Source: Bursaphelenchus xylophilus (Eukaryota > Nematoda > Chromadorea > Rhabditida > Aphelenchoididae). Taken from it: a DNA stretch of 64,000 bases. The notes below the pieces were generated by a model that searched no databases, was not told where the DNA came from, and saw nothing but the letters and a program-made list of their open reading frames with translations. Numbering within the stretch: position 1 is the first letter of the stretch; each line of letters starts with the position of its first letter. Positions 11,533 through 22,359 of the stretch are shown here, piece by piece. The translations under genes were made by a program, and so were the position numbers. Where the stretch lies: contig CAJFCV020000004.1 of the NCBI GenBank assembly GCA_904066235.2, positions 7,626,001-7,690,000 on the forward strand. The letters are read 5' to 3'.

Positions 11533-13120
11533 TCAAACTTGATCCAGCTTTTTGATGGTGTGAAGTATCGGATAATACACCAGTTTAGGAGCATTTAGAC
11601 CCCATTGGAAATCGAGATGACTGAATTTGTCCAAGATTTTGTGACTCTGAAAATCGGGGTATAGTTTTAATTCTTTACCTTCAAGACTCCTTTCGGAAGT
11701 TTTGATATTGTATCCTTAACATCCGCAGGGTCTGCTAGAATATCCGTTTTGCTTGTGTAGAAATGAATCTTCAGATTTTGGTCAATATTATTGAGACTGT
11801 AGAGTGGTGGAGTCTCCTGTAACACAATCAAATAATAGTTTAATAGGATTTGTTGGCTGAACCAGGCAGCTCAGTCATCCAAATCACTTAAGTAGCACCT
11901 CTCTTACTGTTAAGCTACCTACTTGTTTATAATGTTCGACATTTTTTTCCTTATCGATGTAATCAAACTTGGCAAAGACTCCAGTGTACGCCAGCTGAGC
12001 CCAATGAAGAATATTCTGATTCGATGTGCCCGCCGGAGTATGAGAACTGTAGACATTGATTCGTGTTTCGTTAATATTACCCATTTCTGGTCCGGCTAAT
12101 AGAAAGATGAAATTGCTGCATAAGTGAGTCATAGGCCCACGACAAACATGGCGGACTACCCAATCCATAATGTAACTCTTTGGGACAAATTCAGAGTCCC
12201 CGAACATGGCTCTAACCTTCTAAAACACGAGTAAGATCACAGAAGTTTTCAAATGCCTTACTTTATAAATAGGATACATTACATCGGCCATAAACCGGAG
12301 AAACCCTTTGGTATTGCGCATGCTTACTGCAGGACCTAGCGCAAAAAATCTTTTGATTCTGTTTGCAAATTCAGGGTGCTCAGCAAGTTGGGCAAACATC
12401 ATAGTCGACCCTTGACTGTACCCCAAATAGTAAATTTGACTTTGATTTGTGACTTCTTCGATCTTATCAAAGATGGCTGGGAGATCATTGTGAGCGTGTT
12501 CAGACCAACTGGAATGTAAATAATACTAAATGGTCACAATACAATTCGGTCTACCTAAACCTCCAAAACTCCTTCTGCTTATCGTTCAGGATCACATGTT
12601 TTCTTCCATAGGTATTTCCTCGGATATTCCCAAGCCAGACATCAAATCCAGCGTCAGCAAAAATAAATCCTGATAATAAATGGGCCTTCAGGAAACTTTA
12701 TGGCAATTCCTTACCTGCAGATTGATGTGGTAGATTTAGCACCCACGTAGCGCTACTAGAGACTAGTCCATGCATCAGTAAGATCGCTGGGCGGCAGCCA
12801 TTGGCTGTTTGATCTATAACAGACTTTATATTAGCCCAGCAATCTAAACTAGTCCGATTCCAAACGTACTAAGTCCATGTGGAATCCTATGAATGTCGAT
12901 AATGTATTTATCATTTGTTTGAATCGTGTGTACCTCCACCGGATATCCGTAGTATCTCACCAGTTCCTCCTTTATAATAAAAAATCAACGGTGGGGTTTA
13001 TTTTACCGTACTCATTTGTTCCTCTGGATCAACTTTGAACTTTGTTTTACGATTACTCCGTTTAGAAGAACAGAAAATGACAAGCATTGTAAGGAAAATC
13101 AAAACAAAAAGCTGCATCAT
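11533..13120 (-). CDS. lysosomal acid lipase-type lipase (lipl family), copy B
   Basis: Tandem paralogue of copy A. Exons: 13120-13007, 12969-12870, 12813-12715, 12669-12555, 12508-12262, 12219-11923, 11816-11679, 11646-11533, giving about 407 residues. The N-terminus is a signal peptide ([18 protein letters not shown]). Triad: Ser174 in GYSQG (Tyr replaces the usual His of GHSQG), Asp349 in SKTDILADP and His380 in SHLDFQWG. Exon lengths 100, 115, 247, 297, 138 and 114 equal those of copy A, while sequence has diverged clearly. Start: two adjacent ATGs at 13118-13120 and 13115-13117. A nonfunctional relic of a third copy lies 390 bases upstream. Confidence 0.93.
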
Positions 13121-13214
13121 TCACATGTAGAAGAATTAATATTACACTAAAATTGAATAGCAAAAACGCATTAAAATTGAATTGCATTAGAATTTGAATT
13201 TAATTTTAAAGTTC

Positions 13215-13352
13215 GTCGAGACAAAAAGCCCTGATAATTTTGCGCCATGCGGTTTTTGCGCGGTTTCTTTCCCACTCTGAAAAAAACGACTTATCGCTGC
13301 GAAAAAGTGCAAAGCCGCACAGTGCAAAATTATCAGGACTTTTTGTCTCGAC
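13215..13352. mobile_element. short inverted-repeat element (MITE-like)
   Basis: About 138 bases bounded by 28-base inverted repeats. The left end begins GTCGAGACAAAAAG at 13215 and the right end is its near-perfect reverse complement finishing at 13352, one mismatch apart. The arms extend into TGATAATTTTGC. There is no coding capacity and no clear target-site duplication. It lies between lipase copy B and the lipase relic. Confidence 0.65.
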
Positions 13353-13512
13353 TAAACACGTATACATACCTATATATCTGAGGTTTTTTAAAATCTTAAT
13401 GACATTTTACAAGAGCAGTTCTCAAGGTGCATCCATCCTGCTTATATTGTTGATTGGGAGTCGCGGTGGATTTGAATGGATGCCCAAATGCTGGAGTTGA
13501 ATTAACCTATTT

Positions 13513-13674
13513 GATCCTATGATTCTCTTTGCAATTTCAGGATGCTCAGTAAGCAAGGCAAACATTATAGTCGAACCCTGGCTGTATTCCAAATAGCGAA
13601 CTTGACTTTGATTTGTCGTTTATTCGATTTTGTCACAGATGGCTGACAGATCATTCTGAACGTGTTTGGACCAA
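13513..13674 (-). pseudogene. lipase relic, exon-5 fragment
   Basis: The minus strand matches exon 5 of lipase copy B (nucleophile-elbow exon) over about 160 bases, including the former acceptor (CTG on the plus strand at 13675-13677). The elbow reads EYSQGS instead of GYSQGS, and an in-frame TAA (plus-strand TTA, 13620-13622) interrupts it. No other lipase exons were found nearby. It is a truncated third member of the tandem lipase array, duplicated at DNA level because the intron edge is retained. Confidence 0.8.
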
Positions 13675-14089
13675 CTGAATAAAGAAATCAAAAAAAACAA
13701 CACGTAATCCATGTAAGATTACAATCGAAAACTGCATCCTTCAAGGTTAAATTATATATGTCTCATTAAGAGACAGTCTCGACATCACAATTAAATTAAA
13801 GCTATCAATTTATTATTACTTACGTATTCAAATAAAAAACAGATTTCAACGTATGCGTAAAGCAAGGCATTTGGTTTCTTTATGTTGTGTAATCGCTTTT
13901 CAAGCTGGTTAAAAAATAAATTGTCCAGCTTTGTTGAAAGCCTTCGTCCCAGTGCTGAGAGTTGAAAGACCATTCGCAATTGTTGTTTTTTACTTTTTGA
14001 GTACGTGTATTGAAGGGTACGACGTAGCTCGGTTCAGGAACGAAGAATGACCCAACTTCCATACAGAAAGATGGCAGTTCCTGGCATAT

Positions 14090-16186
14090 TTACAGCAGCT
14101 GGCTTTGGAGCTGATTGAAATAAACGGTCGCTTGATCCTGCCTCACAATGCTGGAACCTCTCAGCTCTTTCTGCTTCTTTGTCCAATGCACTCGGTTGAT
14201 ATAAACGGCCAACGAAATTGTAAGCGAAAAAACCAACATCTGAAAGCAATTGTATTCTTCTCCTTGTGAACCGTTTGCTTTTGTTATGACAATTGTCTGA
14301 TTAAACTATTTTGTTCTGCTTACGTAAGTTGTATCAACAAACAACTAGATTGTAGGCAAACTCACATTATGTGACATCAGAATACAAGCAACGTATCGAA
14401 TAGGGCCATCATTGTAGATAATGAATTCTCTGACGGAGATGTGAATCATAAGAAACAGAGTAAATAATATGGAGTGTAATAACGAAATTGGAGTTACTAA
14501 TCGGACTGTTAAATAGTTTTCTCCCTGTTGATATGCCCGGCTTAGACTGTAATTTATAAATACTCTGAAAAGTTGTTTACTCGGATTCTTTGAAGGTAGT
14601 TTAATCACAAAAGTACAGACCATGTAATCTCTTACTTGTCTCGTCGATTCTTCAGTGTCAAGAACCATTCTCCCCCAGTAGCCGAGAGGTCAAAGATTAG
14701 CAAACACAACAGTAGAATCCGTACTCTAAGTTCGTTAAGGTCGCTTACAACCCCAAGGCAATAGGAATTGTATCCAAAATACTCTGACCATTCAACACTA
14801 TAAGTAGCCACGTTTACTCCAATGGTAATTAACCACTGAAAAGACAGGCTCCCGTAAACCAAATTTTTAAACTTACCACGAAAAGACAAAGCCATATTCC
14901 CAGGGAATTGCCACACTGTTCGTAAACATGCGTGAAACGCGTGGCGATTAAGCGTTCAATGAACAGTGAACAGTGCAACAAAGAAATGGTCACCATCATC
15001 CAGTAGCCGGGCCAACGCATCAGCGAGCACATGCCATAAGTTATGATTACATCACAACTATCAGGGCGGAAGAAATGGTAATAAAAGCTGCGGAGATTGG
15101 AGATAGTGTGAGAGATTACAAATACTGTTATTGCAATGTAAGTGTTACCGAGGATGATCTGGAATATTGAGTGCATGTAATTTCTCCGTGTGCGACGTTT
15201 AGATTTTGAGGTAACTTTATATCAAAAATTTTTTTCAAAAACAGCAGAGATACAGTGAGGGACCTGATCCAGTGGCAAAAAACGTACCATTTCGCATCCG
15301 GGAATCAAAAATGTGGCAAAATGCTTCCCCAAGCGAAAAAACTTCGGTTTGAAGGGCGCGCCTTTTCCCTCACAAAAAAAAGCGGGCGCGCTTTTGAAAT
15401 GTGTCAAAAGTGAAAAAAGAAATTTTAAATATTTATCAGTTTTGAACTAGCCACAAATCATCCCATTCTACCCAACGCTTTCCAGCGGCTGTCTAAAAGC
15501 CTTCTTGGCGAGAAATCAGAAGGCACGCAAAGTGAGGAGAGGGGGCCAGAAAAAAGTGGTTTGTCAACATCACTTCAGTCTTCATAGACTTTGCACTTTT
15601 AAGTACAAACTTTATAAAGTACTTATGTTTGATGAAATAAATATTTTTTAAGTGGCTATCTTGCTTGCGTAAGCAGGTTTACTTATATATGTAGGGGAAC
15701 ACCTATAAATCTAATTCATTTAGCATCAATACTGGATGGCTCAACTGAAAACCGATCCCTCGAAGAGAGCTACTCAAAGAAGAACCAAAATTGACAGTTT
15801 CCCTTAGGACATTCGATCTTTAATGGGGTACATCTTTACAAAAATTAATCCAAAAAATGTGGGTAATAATTTTTTTACCTTGTGCAAATTTTTATTTCAT
15901 TGTCAGATAGATGTAGAAAATGCTAGAAAGATTTGGAAGTGGTCTACAAATATTCCCTTGATTGTAAGCCCTTGTCAACGTGCCCTAATTACCGATATTT
16001 TAAACATGTCTTACCAACCTGAAAATTTGCATGAACCAGCGGCTTGACTCGAAATACCACAATATAAACCAGCATAACAATTGCTGGAAGCGAGCACAAA
16101 GCCGTAAATCCTTCAAGCAAAACAAATTGAGTGTTCTGCCTAAAGATGCTGGCCACATTGCACAGTACATCTACATCTACTCGCAT
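14090..16186 (-). CDS. Sra-superfamily (Srab/Sra-like) chemoreceptor 1
   Basis: Seven-transmembrane chemosensory GPCR. Exons: 16186-16019, 15158-14877, 14835-14636, 14564-14366, 14239-14090, giving about 332 residues. Family marks: a TM3-like segment with IERLIAT, LSRAYQQGENYLTVRL (the SLSxRYQxxEN motif of the Sra/Srab/Srb group), and hydrophobic helices throughout. Exon lengths 168/282/200/199/150 match chemoreceptors 2 and 3 almost exactly. Intron 1 is 860 bases and holds GC-rich unique sequence near 15350. Sra versus Srab assignment is uncertain; membership of the superfamily is firm. Confidence 0.88.
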
Positions 16187-16819
16187 AATAAACGTTTACA
16201 ATGAGCAAACAAGAGAAGCGCAAGATGTATGAAATATTTAATGATAGCTTTCTTGATGTAGGGATGAATGCTCACCACTAAATATCATATTCGCGTAAAC
16301 GGCCAAGATGGTTTAAACGAATACATTCGTATGACTCAAGTGCAGATACAATTTACCATCCAATTTTTTTGCTGAAAATGCGTCTTGGCAAGCATAGAGT
16401 TATATTTAGTTGTCGCTGTTGCAATGCGGGAAGTCAAAGCAGGTCCAACAGCTTCAAAAACAGACCCCGAATCTTACCCGCAACACAAAGTCCCCCACCA
16501 TTTTGTGCATGTCTTGAGTGTGAGTGAGATTCGCAAAACTGCATGTCGCTAGTGCCAAACCCGGGAATGATTTGAGGCTCCAAATCAAACAGTGAAGATT
16601 TCGATCATTGGCTGTTTCATCGACAATGCAGGCGTGAGAATGCAAGAACAAATGCTAGCCTGTAAAAAGATTCGTCGAAACGTCTCACGCACCTTGCGTC
16701 TCAAAATTAACAAAAGTCGACAGTGAAGTTAGTCTCCAAAAACGTTAAGACGTCAAATGCCTATAAGGCATGATTCAAAGACAGAAACGATCCATGTTCA
16801 ATCTCTAAAAAAGCTTGAA
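16187..16819. other. no confident gene; one orphan frame
   Basis: Between the chemoreceptor start and the outer palindrome edge. On the minus strand a 55-codon frame (about 16662-16481) lies between a TTTTTACAG acceptor and a GTAAGA donor and reads ETANDRNLHCLIWSLKSFPG in part. It is exon-like, but no partner exon or family was recognised, so no gene is called. Confidence 0.35.
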
Positions 16820-16875
16820 GATATCGATGGTATTTATACAAAAGTCAAGGCAAAAATAACTGCAATATTAAATGA

Positions 16876-18190
16876 CTAGAAGTATGCAGCCCAATTAAAT
16901 TGAGCCATGTTAAGGGAATTAACGCCGCGCTTCAACTTGAAGAATCCTTGGTCGCCCCATCCGGGTCCCCACGAGTTCTTGAAGATCCAGTACTTGGTAC
17001 CATTTTCTTCTCCATACCCAACGATGACGACGCCATGGTTGATGCCCCAACCGCCTGAGGGTTCGGCGACGTCGAGGATCCCACTCTTGTAATCTTGAAT
17101 ACCGCCGGCATCAATATCTAGAAAAAATATGCAAATAATACACATCACGCTTACAGGTTGCAATTGGTCCAACTTCATATACAACCTTGGCCAAGTTGTC
17201 TTCATCGTTCGAAGGTAAGAACTCTTCTTTTGTGACCTTGGTGGCATAAGGCTTTCCACTTGGGCAAGCGGGGACTGTGTGGTCGCCATCCCCGGAAGTA
17301 AATTTGAAATTGTCAGCGAGAGTAATTCCATTCTCGATGACGTAGTCTAAAACTCCAGGAGCAGTACCTCCATTACAACCATGGTTATGGTACTTTGAGA
17401 CGTTGTTAGTACAAGCAATAACCTGTTCTTCACTCAGATGGAGAGTTTGTCCAGTATGAATGAGATGTTGACTTTCAATAACACCAACGGCACTAAATGC
17501 ATAGCAACATGCACAACCACCTTGGTTCTGCACAGCGGTAACTCCGTTGTTTTCTCGCCAATCGAAGTTGGAAGGAATCTGGGTAGTGTCTCTCTTTGAA
17601 CGGAGCAACTTAGAGCTGTTGATATTGCCATGGAGTTGCTTGAGGTGCTCAACTCCCTTGATTCCCGTGTGTTTGGCGATGAATTCTTCTGGAGTGAGAT
17701 CTGAGAATTGGTTGACGCCAAATTTGGCCTTAGGGCTCTCCTTCTGTCTCTCCTCAATTCTTTTCAGAGTAGATTGGAATTTTTTGAAGCTCTCAGAGAC
17801 GTGGGTGTCATTGTGGTACTCCTTTTCGAACCTGCAAGAAGTAAGCTCATACGAATGGTGTACTTACTTGGCGATGAATCCAAAAAACTTGTTGAAGTTC
17901 TTGCTGTCATCGGGCTTCAGCTTTTGACGGAATTCGGTAGAGAGCTTCAGGGATTTCTTTGTCTTCTCGCTGAGTCCCTTCAAGTTATCGATGAATTCGT
18001 GGGTCTTGTTGTCCTTGAAGAGTTCCTCGAACTTGTCAAAGGCTTCTTTGTCGAAAATATCATCCAAACCTTTCTTCTCAAACTCGGTCTTCACAAGTTC
18101 ACTGAGCTGCGTTTTTCCGAGCTTGTCCAGCAACGAAGAGGATACTGTAGTCAAGAAAGTGACCAAAATAAAACAAGAAAGAGACCGCAT
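16876..18190 (-). CDS. cathepsin L-like cysteine protease, copy A (outer left)
   Basis: Papain-family (C1A) endopeptidase, secreted or lysosomal, made as a proenzyme. Exons: 18190-17868, 17831-17155, 17117-16876, giving 413 residues. A signal peptide ([17 protein letters not shown]) is followed by a charged Lys/Glu/Asp-rich segment of about 90 residues not typical of cathepsin L. Then come an I29 propeptide ([14 protein letters not shown]) and the mature domain starting near FDWRENNGV. The active site is visible: Gln in NQGGC, Cys217 in CACCYAFS, His361 in [11 protein letters not shown], Asn381 in [10 protein letters not shown]. The Trp after the nucleophile is Tyr, and the residue before it is Cys instead of Ser. 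It is the most divergent of the four copies (five changes versus D in exon 1 alone). TATAAAAAG lies at 18246-18254. Confidence 0.94.
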
Positions 18191-18245
18191 CCTGATATCG
18201 GGGATATGCAGGATCGTTGATGTGATAAATTTAAATTTGAATTGG

Positions 18246-18254
18246 CTTTTTATA
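18246..18254 (-). promoter_or_regulatory. TATA box of cathepsin A
   Basis: TATAAAAAG on the minus strand, 56-64 bases before the ATG at 18190. A TGATAA GATA-type site lies between it and the ATG (about 18220-18228). The mirror copy D has the same arrangement. Confidence 0.6.
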
Positions 18255-18309
18255 GGTCCTCGGAGCGATGGAAATATTTACAGTTCCAAGAAATAGGCGT
18301 TGCAAAATA

Positions 18310-19537
18310 CAGGGTGCGGCAAAAAAATGGAAACTTATTTTTATAGCTACAGTGTGCGGCAAAAAAATGGAAAATTTTTTATAGCTCTATTTTTCCTCGC
18401 AATCCAAATTCCGCAACAGTAACGGTCACCAGCAATAACATAGAGCATTGTTTATAACATATTCAACCCGTTTCACAGTGGCTTCTTTTGGTGGCAATAT
18501 AGAGCTCTAAAAGTGACTTAAAATTTTGGGCCTTTGGCCGCAGCTTTTTTCGAGGAAATCGGTTCCGTTCTTGGCGCAGCGATTACTTTGCGACTCCAAA
18601 CTTCTATGGGGTGTAGTACAGATGCTGGCTCCGAATTGATAAAAAATAATAGTCCATCGGATTCATATCCAGAGAGCAGGCGCACATTTCGCAGACAGGG
18701 TGGAATCGGTCCCATTACTGTTCTTGACTCGCTTTTGCCATGTGAACCGGCGCTGAGTCTAGTTGGAACGCCAAATTTGAGTTGCCAATGTTCCTCTGAG
18801 CCAACAGAACCATGAGGAACTTGAGGTTAACGCGGCGTTAGAATTTTGCCTTCTTGATCCACAAAAATCTCGGAATTCTTGCCGCTGGCACAAATTCTGC
18901 ATCGTGCGATGACGGCCCGGATTTTGACGGTGTTCGTCTTTAGCCGACGTGCAGAGGCCAAAACATTGCACCGCGAAGGGAATGAGCTCCTATCGCGGAC
19001 CTGCGGCCCGACGTCTGAATTTTCGGCATTTTTCAGGCGTACGGGCTTGATCTTGCCGATGAGGAGTTGGGCATTTTAGACTTTGTATGTGGAGACCTTG
19101 GGTTGATTTTTAGCTACTTGGCCGAGTGGTCGGTCGCTGGCACCGGTCTCGCGGGCATTTTTTTCTGGAAATCGACGGATTTCGTTGTTGATGACCTCGC
19201 GGCTGGCAGAAGTGACGGCGGTGCGTTTTCTTAAGCTGAATGGACGCTAAAACTTGTCAACAGGCTCCTTGCATTGTGTGACTACTTTGGACACAACGTC
19301 GTTTCAATACCGGGCAAATTAACAATTCGATCAGTTTAAAAAACGGGTCCAAAATCAAGGTCCCTTGGTTTGGCATCAAAAAAAAAGAATGTTAATAAAC
19401 CGATATTGACATGAAATCATAAGGTCTAGGAGAGAAAACTACGTAGAATTTAATGGTATGAAAATAATTTTGCTGGACTTAAAAATTTTCGCCTCGGGAC
19501 CCAATGAAAAAAGTTTGTATTTTTTTATCGCACCCTG
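18310..19537 (-). mobile_element. Tc1/mariner-like element 1, decayed
   Basis: It begins TA-CAGGGTGCGGCAAAAAAATGG and ends in the inverted form (CGCACCCTG-TA), flanked by TA at 18308-18309 and 19538-19539. The mirror position in the right arm (about 35120) lacks it. The first 40 bases are tandemly repeated (CAGTGTGCGGCAAAAAA at about 18351). The minus strand carries broken transposase sequence (WSRKVIAAPRTEPISSKKAA at about 18530-18600) that aligns with a similar block in element 2 (WSRYVIATPRTGPIS). No intact transposase frame remains. Confidence 0.88.
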
Positions 19538-19797
19538 TAAAAGAAAATTCTCCGAATGAACGCAGGATCTGTTCAAATATGAGAGGAGGGCGATGAACCC
19601 CCAAGCCGAAGCGAACGTTATCCTGAACCGGAAATTCTCTGTTCAAATAAAATGGCTACCGAGAATTCGCTTGAAATATTTTGGGCTGTAACATGGGCCG
19701 CGGTTTCTAATTCGAATATTTACGGAGATTTTGAATTTGCGAATTGATTATACCAGGAAAGGTCTCCTGTGCATAAACAAACAGGAAGAAAGGAGAC

Positions 19798-19805
19798 TAT
19801 ATAAA
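19798..19805 (+). promoter_or_regulatory. TATA box of left CAP gene
   Basis: TATATAAA located 50 bases upstream of the ATG at 19855. The right-arm copy is at 34864-34871 on the minus strand. Confidence 0.55.
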
Positions 19806-19854
19806 GGAAGAATATCCGTTTGGCAAGTATCGTTCCACAGCGTCTTCAACCAGC

Positions 19855-21232
19855 ATGAAGATCATTGTCTTGGCCTTGTGTTGTGCTCTTACTGCAGCCA
19901 TTACCCAGCGCAGGTTAACGGCCACGGAACAGCAGCAGGTAATCGATAAGTTGAACGAGGTTCGAAGAAGGGTGTCCAACGGGGAAACCGTTGGCAAGAA
20001 TGGGACCAAACTGCCACCTGCAACTGATATTCAACAACTTGTAAGTGCCATTGATTGTGTGTATAACGGTCATATATAGAACCACAATTCTACATTCGAA
20101 GATCAAGCTTACACCTGGGTAACGGGTTGTAATTATGATTTGCAACCCAACTCAAACCAATTGATCAGCGCGTTCGGCTCACTGACATCTGATTACGTTG
20201 GCACTCTCAAGCAAGCCATTGAGCAATGGTATAACGCCAGTCAGAGATATGCCGGAGATGTCAGAAACTTCCAAGCCTCCGATGCCTCTGACTTTTCAAC
20301 TGTAGGTGAAGGTAACTTGATCATGAGTCTTTTAGCTCGCCTGGAACTATCTTAACCTCACGGGATGTGCTGTGGGTTTATGCTCGCAACTGAAAAACGG
20401 CAACAATTACTTTAATAACTTTACCTTTGTCGCCTGTAATTTCAACTCCGGTTCAAACTGGATCGGAAAACCAATCTACAACCCTGGAACGCCTTGCGAC
20501 CCCTGTCCATATGGCTACCGTTGCAACAACTCTCTTTGCTACTTCGACTCGCAACTCCCACCTAGAACTCCTGGATGGCTGACAATTGGAGAAAGACAAA
20601 CTGTTTTGGACACTCTGAACGGCCATAGAAGAGATCTGGCAAAGGGAAACGTGACTGGTGCAAATGGAAAGACATTCCCGACGGGAAGCAACATTTTAGA
20701 AGTCGAATACGACATCGGGCTTCAAAGCATCGCCGTCAACAACTTCACAAAGTGCACCAGTGGCTTCGCTGATTTGGCCAACTACAATGTGCTCAGCATC
20801 ATGTTGAGGGGCGTTGAGACACCAGATGGCGTAAGTCTAGCGCTAATCATTTACTTAGAAACCTTGATGACGCAGTAATTGCTCCCTTTTCAGCAAGAAT
20901 ACAATTTCGCATTAAAAACCGCGATCAACAGTTGGTGGTATCCCGCAGGTTATAACAACTCCATCAGCAACTACCAAGGGTCCAGCAGCAACTTTGCCAA
21001 ACTTGGTTGGGCCAAGGCTTCAAGAATCGGATGCAATCGCGAGATCTGTTTATTCCAACAACAAAACGTCACAGTAAGCAAGATTGTGTGTGTATTGGGA
21101 GAGGAGAAGGGCGCCGTTATTGGCCAACCTATATACTCCAGTGGATCCACCTGCTCCGCCTGTCCAAGTGGCTACAGCTGTAGCAACTCTCTCTGTGTGA
21201 AATCCGTCAGTCAGTGCAGCATCAGCGGCTAA
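19855..21232 (+). CDS. two-domain CAP/SCP secreted protein (left arm)
   Basis: Secreted cysteine-rich protein of the CAP superfamily (SCP/TAPS, venom-allergen/ASP-like). Exons: 19855-20040, 20080-20301, 20336-20830, 20894-21232, giving 413 residues. The signal peptide is KIIVLALCCALTAAI. CAP domain 1 (QQQVIDKLNEVRRRV, NHNSTFEDQAYTW, AWNYLNLTGCAVGLC) and CAP domain 2 (ERQTVLDTLNGHRRDLAKG, WAKASRIGCNREICLF) each end in a hinge with paired cysteines (CDPCPYGYRC and CSACPSGYSC). Two-domain forms are known in nematodes. The canonical CAP His/Glu residues are not obvious in either domain. The ORFs are identical to the right-arm copy. Confidence 0.93.
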
Positions 21233-21269
21233 CCCTACACACTTACATCCTATAGAGTCAATCGATGGT

Positions 21270-21944
21270 ATTTATATCTAATTTGTAATATAGTCGCAGC
21301 AATAAATCGTACATGCAAGAAATCCTTAACTTTCGCAAAATCGCCCATTGATCAGAAAGAGTTGAAGAAAAAAATTCAAAATTTATTTTAAGAGCAATTG
21401 GTAATAGAAATGGGGGCATAACAACTTGTCGGGAAAATAATGTGGATTGGTCGGAGCAAAATGTTTCGTTGCAGTCGCACACCAAATCGCCAACCGCGTC
21501 AAGTCGTCGCAAAGCAAAGACGGGCGTTTCCAAGGTGCGACGATTTCACAATATTTTCCAGGCAAACGATACCATAAGAAAACGTTTACGGTGCTCATAG
21601 ATGAGACATACTAATCGGACGGGCCACTCAATCCATTTACCAATTGCTTCTCTCCACTCGCCCATCCATAGCTAAATATATGGGGATATCTTGCTGTAAT
21701 CGAGATCTTAAAGGTCGGATTCAGCACTCTAAGAAATAATAGAGTGTCATTTACAACTTTTTGTATGTTCGAGCCAATTGACAGAGCGTTTGCACTTTCA
21801 TTGGTGATACGGACATTGGCTGCTATTCTTATGAAGTCATCCAGTTTATCAAGCATTTAGCGTCTTGCTGTCTTTCGGAATCCGTCGTTGCATAATATCC
21901 ACGGCAAGAGCACACATGCACAAAGCAAAGACGATGATTTTCAT
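21270..21944 (-). pseudogene. degenerate CAP gene (left arm)
   Basis: The minus strand starts ATG at 21942-21944 with MKIIVFALCMCALAV, matching the CAP signal peptide (MKIIVLALCCALTA). The frame breaks after about 25 codons at TGA/TAA near 21858. An 81-codon frame then resumes (MLDKLDDFIRIAANVRI, 21856-21611) that parallels the start of CAP domain 1. Later pieces (21598-21383) are scrambled between frames. A TATAAAAAG lies just upstream (about 21989-21997). It is read as a CAP paralogue broken by frameshift before the palindrome formed, since the mirror copy carries the same lesions. Confidence 0.7.
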
Positions 21945-22299
21945 ACAGGTAGAAGACACAATGAAGCTATATCCCCGAAAATTACCAGCTTTTTATACTC
22001 GCTCCTCCTACCCTTTTGATTTGCGTTTGCCCCGAAGCGAATTCCCTATTGTGTTCAGTCGAGTTCATAAACAACGTTCTTTCTCGGAATCAAGGAATCA
22101 GGAGTTCGATTCCGTCCAATGCAATATATTAAAATTCTTGATAGCGATCACGCTTAAACAGTTACGTGCGGATCACGCCTCTTTTCTCTGTTCTCGGCCG
22201 CCTCCTCGTATCTCATATTTGGACAGATTATACGTTCGTTTCACAGAATGTTTTTTAAATTGCAAAGCTCATTTCCAGGACTTTTGTGTTCAATGGGAG

Positions 22300-22307
22300 T
22301 ATAAAAG
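22300..22307 (+). promoter_or_regulatory. TATA box of cathepsin B
   Basis: TATAAAAG located 53-60 bases before the ATG at 22360. The mirror copy at 32362-32369 serves cathepsin C. Confidence 0.6.
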
Positions 22308-22359
22308 ACAAGTGTGTAACCTTTACTACCACATATTCAGTTCTGCATATCGATCAGAA

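Noticed and set aside
17547..18296. Long plus-strand frames opposite cathepsin A (and their mirror versions at 22483-23003, 31666-32186, 35373-35893)
   Set aside because: They are antisense shadows of the cathepsin exons. They carry no family signatures and span the true introns.
21865..22359. 165-codon N-terminal extension of cathepsin B (mirror 32310-32804)
   Set aside because: It overlaps the TATA box and the promoter of the CAP pseudogene, and it would bury the signal peptide internally.
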